Assembly (NCBI GenBank): GCA_023052935.1
Contig: CM041294.1
Location: 35,983,236 to 36,047,235 of the forward strand
Source: Piezodorus guildinii
Taxonomy: Eukaryota; Arthropoda; Insecta; Hemiptera; Pentatomidae
Length of the DNA: 64,000 bases
Direction of reading: 5' to 3'
A program made the translations under genes and the position numbers. The notes beneath the pieces are model-generated. The model saw only the letters and a program-made list of their open reading frames with translations. It was not told the DNA's origin and did no database searches. Shown here one piece after another: positions 53,044 to 64,000 of this stretch (the first letter of the stretch is position 1; each line of letters begins with the position of its first letter).

Positions 53044-53880
53044 CGTATCCCATCACATCCTAATACTTTCCTTTCTACTTATGCAGATGACATTAGTGTG
53101 TTATCAGTCAATAATGATTCTACTATTGCCTCTCAAAATCTCCAATCCCATATCAGAGACCTTGAGGTATGGTGTCAGAATTGGAGAATAAAAATAAATT
53201 CCAACAAATCCCACCAAATTACCTTCATCCTACGCCACACCAAATTATCCTTTAATAATATTCCGCTTGTTCCAGTTAAACAGATCTGCTACATAGGACT
53301 TCTACTAGACAAACGTTTAACATGGAATCCGCACACTAGACTGAAACGAACAGAAACTGTTCGCCGCTTTCGGTTACATTAACACTTACTAGAAAAACGC
53401 TCTAAACTTCCACTTAACTACAAAAGACCCATCTCATAATCATCATAAAACCTATCTGGACTTACGGAGTTGAGCTATGGGGCTCCACTAAACCATCAAA
53501 TTCTTCCCGTCTTTAATCCTTACAATCAATTCGAAAAATCCTCAACGCTCCTTATTTTGTCACGAATAAGCTCATCCATAAATACCTTAATATCCTGTTT
53601 GTAGCTGATTTGGCCCGAACCAAGTATCAATCCTTCCGTGACAAACTCTACATTACTCTAACCCACTAGTTTCAATCATTGCTTCCTCTTCCATTCCTGA
53701 CAATCCTCCGAGGCGTCTAAAAAGAAGATGGCCTCGAGACCTTCTTGTTTAAATTGATTACCAGAGTGCTGCCAATGGGCCGTTTCTCTTCATATTTTTC
53801 ATGTACACCATCTTTTATCAGCATATTTACATGATGTATTCCAATATACAGTTGTAAATTTCAATCAAATATTTAAAAAA
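53044..53880 (+). pseudogene. Jockey-like LINE family C, 5'-truncated
   Basis: It starts just inside the RT core: STYADDISVLSVNND (the YADD catalytic block), WRIKINSNKSHQITFILR, YIGLLLDKRLTWNPHTRLKR. A stop at about 53382 is followed by further family sequence in shifted frames to CGAGACCTTCTTGTTTAA (stop at 53750-53752), then the 3' untranslated region to about 53880. Confidence 0.82.
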
Positions 53881-53884
53881 AATG

Positions 53885-54075
53885 AAATAAAATAAACTTC
53901 GAACACTGCTCCCACTGTCACCAAGAGCGACATCTAGGCTGGTAGCGATCTTGCAGTTCCTCCTTAAGTTGCTAAAGGCCTCGCAGTCCAGGAGGGCATG
54001 CTCCACTGTCAGTCCACTAGCAAGTCTCGCAGATAGGTGGGTAGAGACCTTAGAGGTATGCATGGATAATGGAAT
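53885..54075 (-). pseudogene. LINE fragment with RNase H-distal HxLxxC tail
   Basis: On the minus strand: LSARLASGLTVEHALLDCEA, then FSNLRRNCKIATSL. T-EH-LLDC-F-NLR is the post-RNase H block at the end of R1/I/Jockey-type LINE ORFs. Only about 60 residues are left. Confidence 0.55.
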
Positions 54076-54250
54076 AGAATAGATTTTATTTGTCTTTGGG
54101 GTATTCCCCATAAAAATAGAGCCTGGCTTGGCTATTCACAATACATTTTTTAAGTTATATACATATGTTTTTGAAATAACAATACATCTGTTTAAAAAGA
54201 TAAAATAAATAAATACGATAAAGATAAAGATAAATTAACAGTTTTCATTT
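54066..54250 (-). mobile_element. LINE 3' untranslated end with TTCTA-type tail
   Basis: On the minus strand it runs from TTCACAATAG-like text (near 54140) through GGGGTATTCCC-like text and AAATAAAATCTA to TTCTATTCC. The ending resembles that of family D (AATAAA then TTCTATTCTA). Confidence 0.4.
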
Positions 54251-54760
54251 ATTTTTATTCGGTTTTTCTTCAATAGAGATAAAATATAGAAAAAAAAAGA
54301 AAGAAAAATACAATGTTTTTAAAATAATAATACTTCTGTTAAAAGAAATAAAATAAATTAGTATATTGATAAAAATAAATTAAGAGTTATTTTTCCAATA
54401 TAGTTGGGATAAAATAAAAATACGCATGTTTTCAAAATAATAATACATCTGTTTAAAAACAAATAATTTAAAAAAAACATCTGTTTAAGAATTTTTAGAT
54501 TGGAATTTTACATTACATTACATCAGTTACGATTTATATTAAGTTAATATTTCCTTCAAGTATGATAGAATTTTTTATGAGCTTATCATCGATTTCAAAA
54601 CAGTCATTGGGGATATAGTATTGCTGACATATTATTGTTTTTGTTTACTGCATTATTTAGATTTCGTATTTAAGCATATTATTCTTATCCGTTGATAATG
54701 AAAGATCTCATTTTTAGGCAGTTAATTATATAATTATATATTTGGTTTAATTTTTTTTGG
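54251..54760. other. AT-rich, no gene seen
   Basis: Several loosely repeated AATAATACATCTGTT words occur at 54160-54490, perhaps decayed tandem units. Nothing else. Confidence 0.4.
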
Positions 54761-54764
54761 TGTT

Positions 54765-55000
54765 CTATTATAAATATTGTTGGGAACTGGTAGCTTCTGA
54801 TGGAGGAGTAGATTGGACATCCTGCTATTAAATGATAGAGGGTTTCATAGGTATTCGTATTACATATGGTACTGATTTCTGTGGGTTTGATATTAGGTAA
54901 TGGCAGTATGACCGAAGCGTAATTTGGCTAGGACGACTTCTTCATGGCGTCTTATTCTCTCTGCAGTTTGCCCTCACTTGTTTAGGTACGAAGTGCCCCT
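54765..55000 (-). pseudogene. LINE fragment, post-RNase H tail
   Basis: On the minus strand, across frames: RRHEEVVLAKLRFGHTALP, CNTNTYETLYHLIAGCPIYS and IRSYQFPTIF. The R-EEVVLAKLR-GHT and ET-HLI-GCP-Y-S blocks are the C-terminal signature of R1/Jockey/I LINE ORFs with RNase H. Confidence 0.6.
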
Positions 55001-55004
55001 GATT

Positions 55005-56295
55005 CATGAAACTTATGTCATGACCGTGTTAAAGACAGTCAGCCCATCCAGTATGGATATCTATTAGTATTGTTAGTATTCTAACCTTATTGGTCATTAC
55101 TGCCTCTCCCAAAAATATCCGAGATTTTAATGTCAAATAAATTAAATCATATTTCTGGGTTCTGCTGTGTTTGAAAAAAAAATACATAATTTAAAATGTA
55201 ATAAATAAATTAATTATTGAGAAAATTAAATATAAAATTGAATAACCTAAACCATTATATACAATTTAACAATAAAACATGAGTGCGATTTTCAGGGAGA
55301 GGAAGGGGATTGAAGTGGTTAGAGTGTTTTCATTTTCTTGAAATCATTGAATGCTTGTACATTCAGCATGAAAACTTTGAACCTCAGTCAACTTTTACCA
55401 CATTAACTTCAATTTTGTAGTGGGCCAAAATTAATTTCCTCACACCAAGTGATTGACTTGCATGCCTAAGTAACTTTCCTTTTGAAACTCAGGGCTTAAC
55501 TCCTGAGTTTTAACGTATAACGAAAGGATCAAGATGTGGCCACGTTTTCCATCGATTTTAAGCACTTTTATTTTCATTTGTGATGTATGTATGAGTGTGT
55601 GTATGTGTATATAGGTATAAGTGAATTCTTGACTATTGTATTGATTCATTATTGTGTATATATTTTATTGTAATTTTATGCCGTGTAAATATTGTATGAA
55701 TGTAGTATGTATGATATCTTTCACCAATACTATTAATGTCCAAATTGGGACAGATTGTAATTTTACTCAATAAAAAAAAAAAAAAAAAATTATTTTCATT
55801 TATTTTATAACTTACCCCTACATAAACTTTTGAGGCTACACGGGGATTCCCTCTGACCAGGGAGTGAGGGCGACGGGTTTATGCAAGAGATAATGCCCTC
55901 TGGCACCAAGTCACGAACTCGTATTTATTTTATTCCAAGATTTAATTTTTAAGTTGTCCGGCAACGCGCGTTTATCACACCGCTTCCTCTAATTCTCTTA
56001 ATCAGGTACTTAGAATAAACTACTTGAGAAAAATAATTTACATTTTCAATCTTCAAGTCTGATCTTCTCTTGTTATAATCAATTATAGTTAATATAATAA
56101 ATTATTATAACATCTGTGAAATTATTACGATATGTTTTCTAGCGATTGTTATTTTTGGTACTAATAACATACTAATACAGTAACAACACTGTTATGTTTT
56201 CAAATCTCTTTTATTCTTCTAAAAGACACAAAACCCGCAACATGAATTCTGCCAACGCTTTACTTGACGTTAATATTCTGATCAGTATTTATAGA
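55005..56295. other. No gene; A tract at 55773-55789
   Basis: 55600-55790 ends in CAATAAA followed by an A17 run and may be a plus-strand retroelement 3' end, but no coding part is visible upstream. 55830-55920 is GC-richer without a recognised family. Confidence 0.4.
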
Positions 56296-56299
56296 TTAT

Positions 56300-56622
56300 A
56301 AGGTAGTGCCGTGGCCTTTTGGATAGTGCATCAGGTTATTGTTCTCTAGGTCCCAGGTTCGAACCCCAGCCGAGACAGAATTACTTATTTTGTTATTTCA
56401 GCCGTGGAGACCCAGGGGTATGGAGACACTCCTGGGGCCCACCCAGCCTCTATAAAATGGGTACCCGAAATTGGGGAAAATCCCTTGAGACCGAGATTGA
56501 TTTAGTCCTAATCATCTCCTTGCTCAGTCGTTGGCCGAACAGTACTCACCTCTATAAGCTCTGAATCAGAGACCTTGTATGGGTTGTAAAGGTACAAGGT
56601 TCTTTTTTACTTTACTTTTTTT
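56300..56622 (+). mobile_element. SINE family A, plus-strand copy
   Basis: tRNA-like head with GTGCCGTGGCCTTTTGGATA and a B box CAGGTTCGAACCCC. The body has TTATTTCAGCCGTGG, CTGGGGCCCACCCAGCCTC and CAGTCGTTGGCC. It ends GTATGGGTTGTAAAGGTACA then a T-rich tail (56605-56630). It fixes the family orientation relative to the minus-strand copies. Confidence 0.85.
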
Positions 56623-56727
56623 TTTTTTATCCATAGGTCAGATAATTGTTTAAAAAGGTCTCATTTTAAAATATTATATAATGCACAAGTAGGTTAACTG
56701 TTTTAGACTTTATAAGTAAAAAAAAAA

Positions 56728-57958
56728 ATTAATATCCCATCCTTGATTCAAATAATGTGATTCCTGACCACCAGTTTGGATTTCGGTCATCTCATTCAAC
56801 TATACAACAGTGCCATCGTGTGGTGGATGTAATATCTTCCACATTGGAACGCGGAATGTACTGCACTGGAGCCTTTCTTGATGTAGAACAGGCTTTTGAT
56901 AGAGTTTGGCATCCAGGACTGCTTTACAAACTTCGCCAATTCCTCACCCCAACGTATTTTCTATTAATTCGCTCCTACCTAACTGATAGAACCTTCCAAG
57001 TTCAACATAATCTCTCCTACTCATCCGTATTCATCCAATCAGCCGGTGTACCTCAAGGTAGTATCCTGGGTCCGATCCTTTATACAGCTGACATTCCTAT
57101 CCAACCTAGCACTATCCTTACTACCTACGCTGATGACACATGTGTGTTATCTGTGAATAATGATCTTGTTGTTGCATCCCGAATCCTGCAGAACCATCTA
57201 TCAGCCATCGAAAAATGGTGTCAGAACAGGAGAATTAAAATAAATCCTATCAAATAACCTTTACTCTACGTCGTAAACCTATGACTTCCTGCCCCACCGT
57301 ATCCTTTAACAATATCTTACTTACTCCTGTTGAACAGATCCGGTACTTAGGACTAAACCTAGACAAACGCCTCACATGGAACCCTCATACTAGACTGAAA
57401 CGACAGGAAACTGCGCGTAGATACCGATTTGTAGTAATTACTTAAACACTTACTCGACAAACGCTCAAAACTTCCTATTTACTACAAACGACTCATTTAT
57501 ATAACCATTATTAGGCCTATGTGGACCTACGGCATTGAGTTATGGGGGTCCACTAAAACATCAAACTCCTCTCGCATCCAATCCCTGCAATCCAAAATCC
57601 TTCGAAAAATCCTTAATGCTCAATACTTTGTTACAAATAAAATTATCCAAAAAGACCTAAATATCCCATTAGTTGAAGACATAGCCCGATCCAGATATAC
57701 ATCCTTCCATTCCAAACTTCCTGCCCACTCAAACCCGCTTATCCGTGACCTTTCCTCAACATCTATTCCTGACAATCCACCGAGGCGACTGAAAAGAAAA
57801 TGGCCAAGCGACCTCTTACCGTAAATTGGACATTGAAGTTCTACCAATGGGTAGTTTCTTCACAAGACAATCATGTGTCTTAATCTCATATCTATCCCAT
57901 TTACTTGATGTATTGTATAAATACAGTTGTAAATTTCTTTAAATAAATAATAAAAAAA
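56728..57958 (+). pseudogene. Jockey-like LINE family C, longest copy, includes RT core
   Basis: RT blocks in order: HQFGFRSSHSTIQQ, GAFLDVEQAFDRVWH (first catalytic Asp), AGVPQGSILGPILY, TTYADDTCVLSVNND (YADD), all open from 56728 to 57257. The frame then shifts near 57258 and again near 57433 (a small insertion GTAGTAATTAC) before the tail 57519-57824 (WTYGIELWGS, SKILRKILNAQYFVTN, PPRRLKRKWPSDLLP). It ends in an AATAAATAATAAA tail. 5'-truncated before the RT core; no endonuclease. Clade call from the RT and tail. Confidence 0.87.
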
Positions 57959-57959
57959 A

Positions 57960-58390
57960 AAAATATTGTAAAAGGTTGTATTACTACTACACCAGTTTAT
58001 TTCAAATTGCACTACGTTTCAGCTGATACTCCATCTTTCGGTGCCAAAACTATTGTCTAAAAAGATACAATTATAATTTAATTAGTATAAATATTTCTTA
58101 AAAAATGCTGCGATAGTATAAAACTTAAAAAAAGCAAATAAAATTGTTATAATTTAAAACGATAATTATGTGAAATGTTAATAACGAACTGTTACACAAT
58201 TATAATCTATGATTAGATGAACGTTAAAAAAATTAATAAAAACACTGTCAATCGATCAAATGATAGAAGCATGTTCAATAATGATATTTTTTTGTTCGGT
58301 TGGCGCGACAGACGTTGGAGACCCTTTGCCGCTCGGTATGGTTTCCTTAGAATCCATAATACGATTCTCGATGATATTTTATAGGACGGG
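57960..58390. other. No gene; weak ribozyme-like motif at 58007-58045
   Basis: On the minus strand GCAC, CGAAAGATGGAG, GCTGAAACGTA, GTGC: flanks pair as a 4-bp stem I and GAAACGTA is present, but the first core box is altered. Otherwise A/T-rich. Confidence 0.35.
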
Positions 58391-58392
58391 AT

Positions 58393-58500
58393 CATCATTC
58401 CATGCCCTTATTGTTGTAAGTTGCCACCAGTTGGCTCATGGGTCTCACACAGGGGAAAAAGGTTGTGAGTGATTCCCCATTTAATTACCTTTAACGTAGA
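58393..58500 (-). mobile_element. SINE family B fragment
   Basis: On the minus strand AAATGGGGAATCACTCACAA, GTGTGAGACCCATGAGCC and AACTGGTGGCAACTTAC match the body of 23741-24045. A tRNA-like word GACTGAGTGGGTTAGCGCGC at 58527-58547 on the plus strand may be a separate truncated SINE head. Confidence 0.65.
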
Positions 58501-58568
58501 AGACTAGAGCAAGTGGGGCGGGGACTGAGTGGGTTAGCGCGCTTTGGTTTGAACATTTTTAAAAAAAA

Positions 58569-59163
58569 TTATTTATTGTAATTCACAACTGTATTAAACA
58601 GCATAATGAGTAAATATGCAGAATGAAGAAAAGTCATGAAAATGTCGTGAGAATGATCTATCTAGTGGTAGTACTTCACTAACTATTTCAAGACAGTAGG
58701 TCCCGAGGCCACCTTCTTTTCAATCACCTTGGAGGGTTATCAGAGATATCTAAGGAAGATATCAAGTGGGTTTGTGTGAGCAGGGAGTTTAGAATGAAAA
58801 GAAAGTTCAGAACGGACTATTGTCTGCAAGAAATGATATGCTTATGTCATTATGGAGGAGTTGATTTGTGACAAAATAAGGGGCTTTTAGGATATTGCGA
58901 AGGACTTTAGACTGTAAGGATTGCATGGTTTAGTACAGCCCCAAAGCTCGATTCCATATGTCCAATTAGGTCTGATAATAGTGATGTAGATGAGTCTTTT
59001 GTAATATATTGGAAGTTTTGAACGTTTGTCTAGTAAGTGTTGAAGTAATCGGTATCTTCGAGCAGTTTCTTGTCGTTTCAGTCTTGCGTGATGATTCCAA
59101 GTAACGCACTTGGCAAGATGGAGACCTAAATATCGGATTTGAGAACCAGAGATTGAAATCAAA
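58569..59163 (-). pseudogene. Jockey-like LINE family C, 5'-truncated
   Basis: Open minus-strand frame 58887-59162: IRYLGLHLAKCVTWNHHARL, KRQETARRYRLLQHLLDKRS, RPNWTYGIELWG. Downstream the tail continues in shifted frames; the plus strand shows CCGAGGCCACC and ACCTTGGAGGG of the PRRLKR/WPRDLL region near 58700-58735. 3' end near 58569. Confidence 0.8.
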
Positions 59164-59164
59164 T

Positions 59165-60185
59165 AATTCGCGTCTCGGCTGGGAGGCTTTTATCTCGACA
59201 TTTATCCACTGCCCTCTACCCCTGACTCCAGAATCACCCGTATAGCCTTCAATGGCGAGGTAGGGGTGAAAAAAAAACATCAAAAACTATAGCCAGACAG
59301 CTATGGGTCCACCTATTATCAATAATGTTATTACACATATTAAAGAAAACATAAAAACTACTAATTTAATTTAATACCATTATGGTCAGTAGATTAGCCG
59401 TAATTAGATATTTTAAATAAAGTGGAGTAGTAAGACAGCGTGCTATTTTACAAATCAATCCTGACCTTCACCTTCAAGACTAAATGATAATTTGGAAATA
59501 TAACTCGCACGATTCCTACTTAATTTATTTATTTCTTTGTCAGATCAAGGTCTATAGATGGGTTTACTGATGTGTTTTCGTATCGGAAAGATATCTACTA
59601 TGTCGATTGGGTTAAGCAATAATGCAATAAATTAAAGAAGAAGCATAAAAAGTTGGGTGATAAGAATGAAGGGTGGCTGAGGAAGAGGCAAATTGCTATT
59701 GCTGTCGGATAGAATGGCGAAATTACGGTTGGAAAGAGGGCCATTAGAGATTAGCATCGGAGCCTCCTGGCATCACCATTACTCAGTCTCATCCTTTGTT
59801 TGTAAATAATTTAAGATGGGGGAAGGACACGCAATGTGCTAGCCTCACTTCCTCATCCAGGATTCAGCCAGCCTCCGCTCTGCCTTCAATGATTGATGAT
59901 AAGGACATCCTAGGAGTCACGGTCCTTCGGCTTTTAAACTTTGAGTATTTTTCAAATTTAAAATTTGGTCTGTTTCAATTTATTTATATTCATTTGGTTA
60001 CCCTATGATCCCAAGGTTAAATAAAAATATTGCATTTGTGTGATTTATGATTTTAGCCATTTTTTCTGCGCCTCGTAAGACAATTTATAATATTTCAAAG
60101 AATTTAAAATACCAGTCAAGTATTTGTTAAGCTTAAGCAATAAAATCTATTAAGTGTCATTGAAAATAGCGAAAGTTCTTCGTTA
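59165..60185. other. No gene recognised
   Basis: Mixed composition at 59640-59930 but no family motif in any frame. A 70-residue plus-strand frame (59796-60008) is not supported. Confidence 0.4.
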
Positions 60186-60189
60186 AGCC

Positions 60190-60582
60190 ACGTATCCATT
60201 AAAGCCCTGTAACTCTACCACCCATGAATAGTCTCGGGCTCACTATTATAGAGATGCTTACTGTTTCACAGCCAACGACTTTACAATGAGGTGATTAGAC
60301 CTAAATCACGCACGGTCGCCAGGGTTTTTCCCTAATTTGGGGTACGCAATTTATAGAGCCTGAACATTGCCCCAGTTTCTAGGCCAACGGTCGTGCGAAG
60401 AGGTGATTCGGCCGAGATCATGCTGATCCGCCAGGTTTTTTTCCCATTTTTAGGTACCCGATTTATAGATACGGCGTGCCCCAGGAGGATCTCCATACTC
60501 GGGGGTCGCCTCACGACTGAAATAATCCAATAGCCGAATAACTGTAGACTAGTGCTCTATCCGCTAGACCACTCTCCTTCCA
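60190..60582 (-). mobile_element. SINE family A, composite with duplicated central body
   Basis: The block GAGGTGATT...CCAGG-TTTTT...TTTATAGA-CCTG/GCGTGCCCC occurs twice (60288-60375 and 60395-60490), so two partial copies are joined. The tRNA end on the minus strand retains GGTCTAGCGGATAGAGCAC (A box); the B box is damaged. Confidence 0.75.
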
Positions 60583-60604
60583 CAAATCTACTAAAACCTT
60601 AATA

Positions 60605-61815
60605 ATAATAATAGACTTACCGAACCCGAAGGTTCGATGCCGATACCACCAAACTTCGCCTGCACAGACTCGTCCAATGTTCACCGGTCAAGCCCAAGCT
60701 CCCGAGATCAGCCTTAATGCAATCCTCCCATCGACGCTTCGGCCTACCTTTCGGACGCCTACCAGTCGGTTCTGCGAATACCAACTTTCTCGGAATCCGT
60801 TCCTCACTAAGCACAACAACTTTACGCGCCCATTTGAGTCTACGCGATGCTATCTACTCAATTATATTCACAGGGTACAAACTCCGCAATTCCGCGTTGT
60901 GCAACCTTCTAAACTCCCTAGTGGCCTCATCTCTCTTTGGACCAAATATTTTACGCAGTGCCTTATTCTCGAAAACCTTAAGCCGTTGTTCATCCTTCAA
61001 AGTAAGCTGCCACGTTTCGCATCCGTAAAGAACCGTTGGAAGAATAATAGTTTTATAAATTCTAACCTTTAAGTTTTTAGACAGAAGCCGTGAGCTAAGT
61101 AACTTAGCAACTGAATAATAACACGCATTTCCCACCTTTAACCGGGACTTTATTTCTTCCTGGATTTCATTTTTTCTTGTTATCATTGAACCTAAATACT
61201 TGAATTTCTCTACGTGTTCAAAAGTATGACCTGAAATATTAATATCATCAAGATCGCCACCATTTCTGCAACTAATCATATATTTCGTCTTATCGGTATT
61301 TAATTCGAGACCTATTTGTTTACCGGTTTTTATTAACACACTTGTATTTAGTTGCATAGTTTCCGTGTCTTTACCTAGTAGAACCAAATCATCGGCATAC
61401 CCCAAAACCGGAATCTTGTCACTCATATTTAAGCCATTCTCGGTACACATCACCTTTTCTATAACATATCCTAAGACTATATTAAACAAAACAGGTGAAA
61501 GGGAGTCACCCTGTTTCAAACCTGATCGCACCTCAAATCTCTCGGAGTAATTATGACCGATTCTAACTTTATGAAATGTTTCCGACAAACACATCTCTAC
61601 TAGGTTTACTAACTGTTTAGGTATCCCCTGTTCAATCATGATGTTATATAGCTTCTGACGGTCTATGGAATCATAAGCCTTTTTAAAATCTATATAAAGT
61701 TGATGGACTACACCGTTGTATTCCAGCTTCTTCTCTAATATTTGACGTAAGGAAAATATTTGATCAATAGTTGAGCGATTCCGCCTAAAACCACATTGGT
61801 AGTTACTAAAACCTT
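60605..61815 (-). pseudogene. LINE family B, 5'-truncated copy with RT core
   Basis: Read on the minus strand from about 61803: YQCGFRRNRSTIDQIF, LYIDFKKAYDSIDR (first catalytic Asp), SGLKQGDSLSPVLFNI, VLGYADDLVLLG (YADD), GLELNTDKTKYM, FKYLGSMIT, LPTVLYGCETWQL, KIFGPKRDEATREF. The frame is open to 60854, then shifts to RIPRKLVF, GRRPKGRPKRRWEDC (60814-60640). The tail is the arthropod LINE type with FGPKRDE and RPKRRWED. The 3' end is an ATT-rich tail (60598-60612). A short duplicated word at the 5' end (GGTAGTTAC, 61798-61826) marks the truncation junction. The clade is not certain. Confidence 0.85.
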
Positions 61816-61839
61816 TGGTAGTTACACTAAAACCTTAAA

Positions 61840-62255
61840 AAATACTATTTGTAATCTCAATAATAATTTACATAGCCTTATAATCCTTATGAGACGGACG
61901 AACGAGTTACCAACCTGTTTTCATCCAACCTTTCTAATATGTACAATGTGGTACATATTAAAAACCGCCTGATCTCTTAATTATAATATCTTTTCAAAAA
62001 AGGAAATAATGAGTAAATAAAAACAAATCTTAATAAATTGCAATTCAAAATGAAACAATGCAGACAAAAGAAAAAAAAAAAAGATAAAATTAAATGAAAC
62101 CTCTGTAATTATAACAACTAAAGCTTAATGGCTTTAGACATTCCAGGAATTTCCAAATTAAAGGAATAAAATAATGATGGAGCTACTATTGAGCGTTGAG
62201 AACATATGATGAGTATGTTGGTTGAGGGTTCGGTCATCAAGAAAACTCTAAGATT
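61840..62255. other. No gene recognised
   Basis: A/T-rich DNA; A run near 62070. Confidence 0.4.
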
Positions 62256-62265
62256 TTATAGTTTG

Positions 62266-62300
62266 CCTACGTTTTGACCTACATTGTGGTCATTCATCGG
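62266..62300 (-). ncRNA. Hammerhead-like motif, degenerate
   Basis: On the minus strand CCGATGA, a GACC/GGTC hairpin, CAAAACGTAGG. Both core boxes carry changes. Confidence 0.35.
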
Positions 62301-62369
62301 GATTTGCTCAGTGATATTATCTCAAAAAGTGATTCAAAGTCAATTTTTGAGATAATCGAACCAAATAAT

Positions 62370-62406
62370 CCCTGATGAAGGCTCAAAATATAGACCGAAA
62401 CGTCAG
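62370..62406 (+). ncRNA. Hammerhead-like motif
   Basis: Intact CTGATGA (62372-62378), imperfect stem II GG.CT/AG.CC, GAAACGTC (62397-62404). Stem I is absent. Confidence 0.42.
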
Positions 62407-62584
62407 TACACAATTAGACAAGTTTATCTTATTAGTATGTTTTTCTTCTTGGAGTGATAATCAACCAAAGTCTCTCTTATAAAGGAATAAAAAATTATAT
62501 GCCTTTTTCAGCTTCACTAATACTTTGTTCTTCTTACACCTACAAGTATATTTTTATATACTAAGGATATAAGTATATTTTTCC

Positions 62585-63205
62585 GTCGCTCCCACCATCT
62601 TCTTCCACTGTCTACCCGTAAGTTCCTTGTATCCTCATTTATTTCCCCCCACTTTGACTATTGCTGTATGGTCTATGGTGGCCTCTCGGCTGTACTCGAG
62701 GACAGGCTAAAACGAATTATGAACATATTGTAAGATTTGTCCTTGGTACACCAAAGAGATCTCCTGTGACCCATTTATCTCCACTACTCTCAGGAATTCC
62801 TTACCTACACATATCCGCTATGCTTCTTCCCTACCATCATTCAAGTCCAAGCTATTCCAGAACCTACTGTCATACCAAACAGACGCTCAATAAGATATTT
62901 CAAATCAAATATCAATTTAAAAATAAAATTATTATTTATTGTTCATATTTTTATATGGATCAATTATTATGAATCAGTTTCAATGTTTAGTTTTGTTTAA
63001 CTCATCAGAAGTTATTATTTATTTATTTTACTCTTTTGTTTTATTGTATCCTTTCTTTTATTTTTATATGATTGTGAATAAGAATTAATTATAATCCTTT
63101 GGTCTTGTAGCAAGACAAATTATATATATCTCCATTGTACATATCAATTGTTCTTAAGGGGCCTTGTCCCAGAATAAAAAACCTTTTTCTATTCTATTCT
63201 ATATC
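62585..63205 (+). pseudogene. CR1/L2-type LINE family D, internally deleted
   Basis: It follows the copy at 44296: CTGTCTACCCGTAAG, CCCCACTTTGACTATTGCTG, GGTGGCCTCTCGGCTGTACT, then skips about 170 bases present in the other copy to CCACTACTCTCAGGAATTCC. The 3' untranslated region and the TTCTATTCTATTCTA tail (63190-63205) are shared. Confidence 0.8.
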
Positions 63206-63209
63206 TTAC

Positions 63210-63965
63210 CCACACTAGGCGACAGTCAAATTCACTTATAAGTAATTTTATAATCTAATAACAATAGTTAAATATATGCGATAAACTATTTTCATGAAAC
63301 AATGCTTATTATTATGTTTGAATCATATTTAGAATCTTAAACATAATAATGAGGGTTGCATATGATTGCAACTTGCTTACGATTCTTTTTACCAAAAGCT
63401 AGGATTGTTTTTTGTATTTTTTATTATAATTAAAATGCCATATCTAATTTTCGATTGATTGGAGGATTCCACGGAGTATTTAAATGTTTTATAGTAATGT
63501 TACCGTCCATATTTTTCCCCTGAAATAAGTTTTTAAATGACAAACCTAAAGCCTTATATTACAATTTCGTTGAGTATTCCTAGAATCCTGGTTGAGGGAG
63601 CGTGGAGCTTGGACCCCGCGCGTAACCTTTGTTTGCCCAGCCGCAGCAACATTACTATTCATCAAAGAAACTCCAAACAAAGTCGCTTTTATAAATGTTT
63701 GAAGACACTTCATTAGGCTAAGTAGGTTCTTTAGCTTCAAAGCACCGAGTGTTTGATGCGCTAAATTAGCTCCATTTTACATCATTCCCTTTAATTATAT
63801 CTTCTTAATTGTTGTTTTTTGTATTTATTGTTAACATCCGTTGAAAAAGTCAACACAGAAAAAGTATTTTTTGCTTAATTATCGGATTTTTCACACACAT
63901 TAAATTTATACATTGGATGTATCTTGGTGGATATAAGCAACCAGAGCCAAATAATTTCAAACATC
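63210..63965. other. No gene recognised
   Basis: GC is higher at 63580-63660. A 64-residue minus-strand frame there has no known motif. No shared repeat seen. Confidence 0.35.
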
Positions 63966-63967
63966 GA

Positions 63968-64000
63968 TATTAAAAAAAAATCCGGTGCGGGCAACACACG
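63968..64000 (+). repeat. Repeat R, head start (cut by window end)
   Basis: TCCGGTGCGGGCAACACACG equals the head start at about 27027 with one change. Confidence 0.7.

Larger units (their letters stand above)
62258..62420. repeat. Inverted repeat 3 with two ribozyme-like cores, decayed
   Basis: Outward-facing cores at 62266-62300 (minus) and 62372-62404 (plus) flank an inner inverted word ATTATCTCAAAAA/TTTTTGAGATAAT. Same layout as palindromes 1 and 2, with more mismatches in the arms. Confidence 0.7.

Noticed and set aside
63546..63740. 64-residue minus-strand frame in a GC-richer patch
   Set aside because: No start context, no motif, no neighbouring exon-like frame or splice pattern.
1..64000. 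CRISPR arrays, operons, bacterial ribosome-binding sites
   Set aside because: None seen; the content is eukaryotic and the tandem repeats are microsatellites.

Overview
The window is AT-rich eukaryotic DNA in which I find no convincing host gene. Nearly everything recognisable is a transposable element, an element relic or a simple repeat. The mix suggests an arthropod, most likely an insect: a cecropia-type mariner, an errantivirus-like Gypsy with an env gene, a CsRn1-type Gypsy, Jockey-like LINEs, several tRNA-headed SINEs and Penelope-like sequence. The species cannot be determined from this.

Layout. 1-320 is the 3' end of a Penelope-like element (GIY-YIG domain), followed by a mariner with both terminal repeats (491-1775) and a compound microsatellite. 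2950-7000 holds SINE copies, a Jockey-like LINE tail and three mariner relics. 7263-11961 is a CsRn1-type Gypsy with 370-bp LTRs. 13820-21305 (minus strand) is a second Gypsy of the errantivirus type with gag, pol and an uninterrupted env. 21831-22134 is a long palindrome with hammerhead-ribozyme-like cores. 22-34 kb carries unclassified repeats, SINEs and 5'-truncated LINEs. 37009-38106 is a non-autonomous hAT element with a perfect 8-bp target duplication, and 41469-42425 is a non-autonomous element with very long inverted ends. 44-64 kb is mainly truncated LINE copies from several families, two more ribozyme-bearing inverted repeats, SINE fragments and microsatellites.

How the parts work together. 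Each LTR element would encode its own capsid (Gag), protease, reverse transcriptase/RNase H and integrase; the minus-strand one adds a fusion-type envelope protein. Each has near-identical LTRs, implying recent insertion, yet each pol is broken by a one-base frame change. The mariner has the same type of lesion. Two of the three breaks lie in A homopolymers, so sequencing or assembly error is a live alternative to real decay. SINEs, the hAT element, the long-TIR element and the palindromes encode no protein and would depend on enzymes supplied elsewhere.

The least routine signal is a set of about ten hammerhead-like motifs (CTGANGA, a short hairpin, then GAAACGT). Three pairs lie head to head inside long inverted repeats, and one lies downstream of the Penelope-like coding end.
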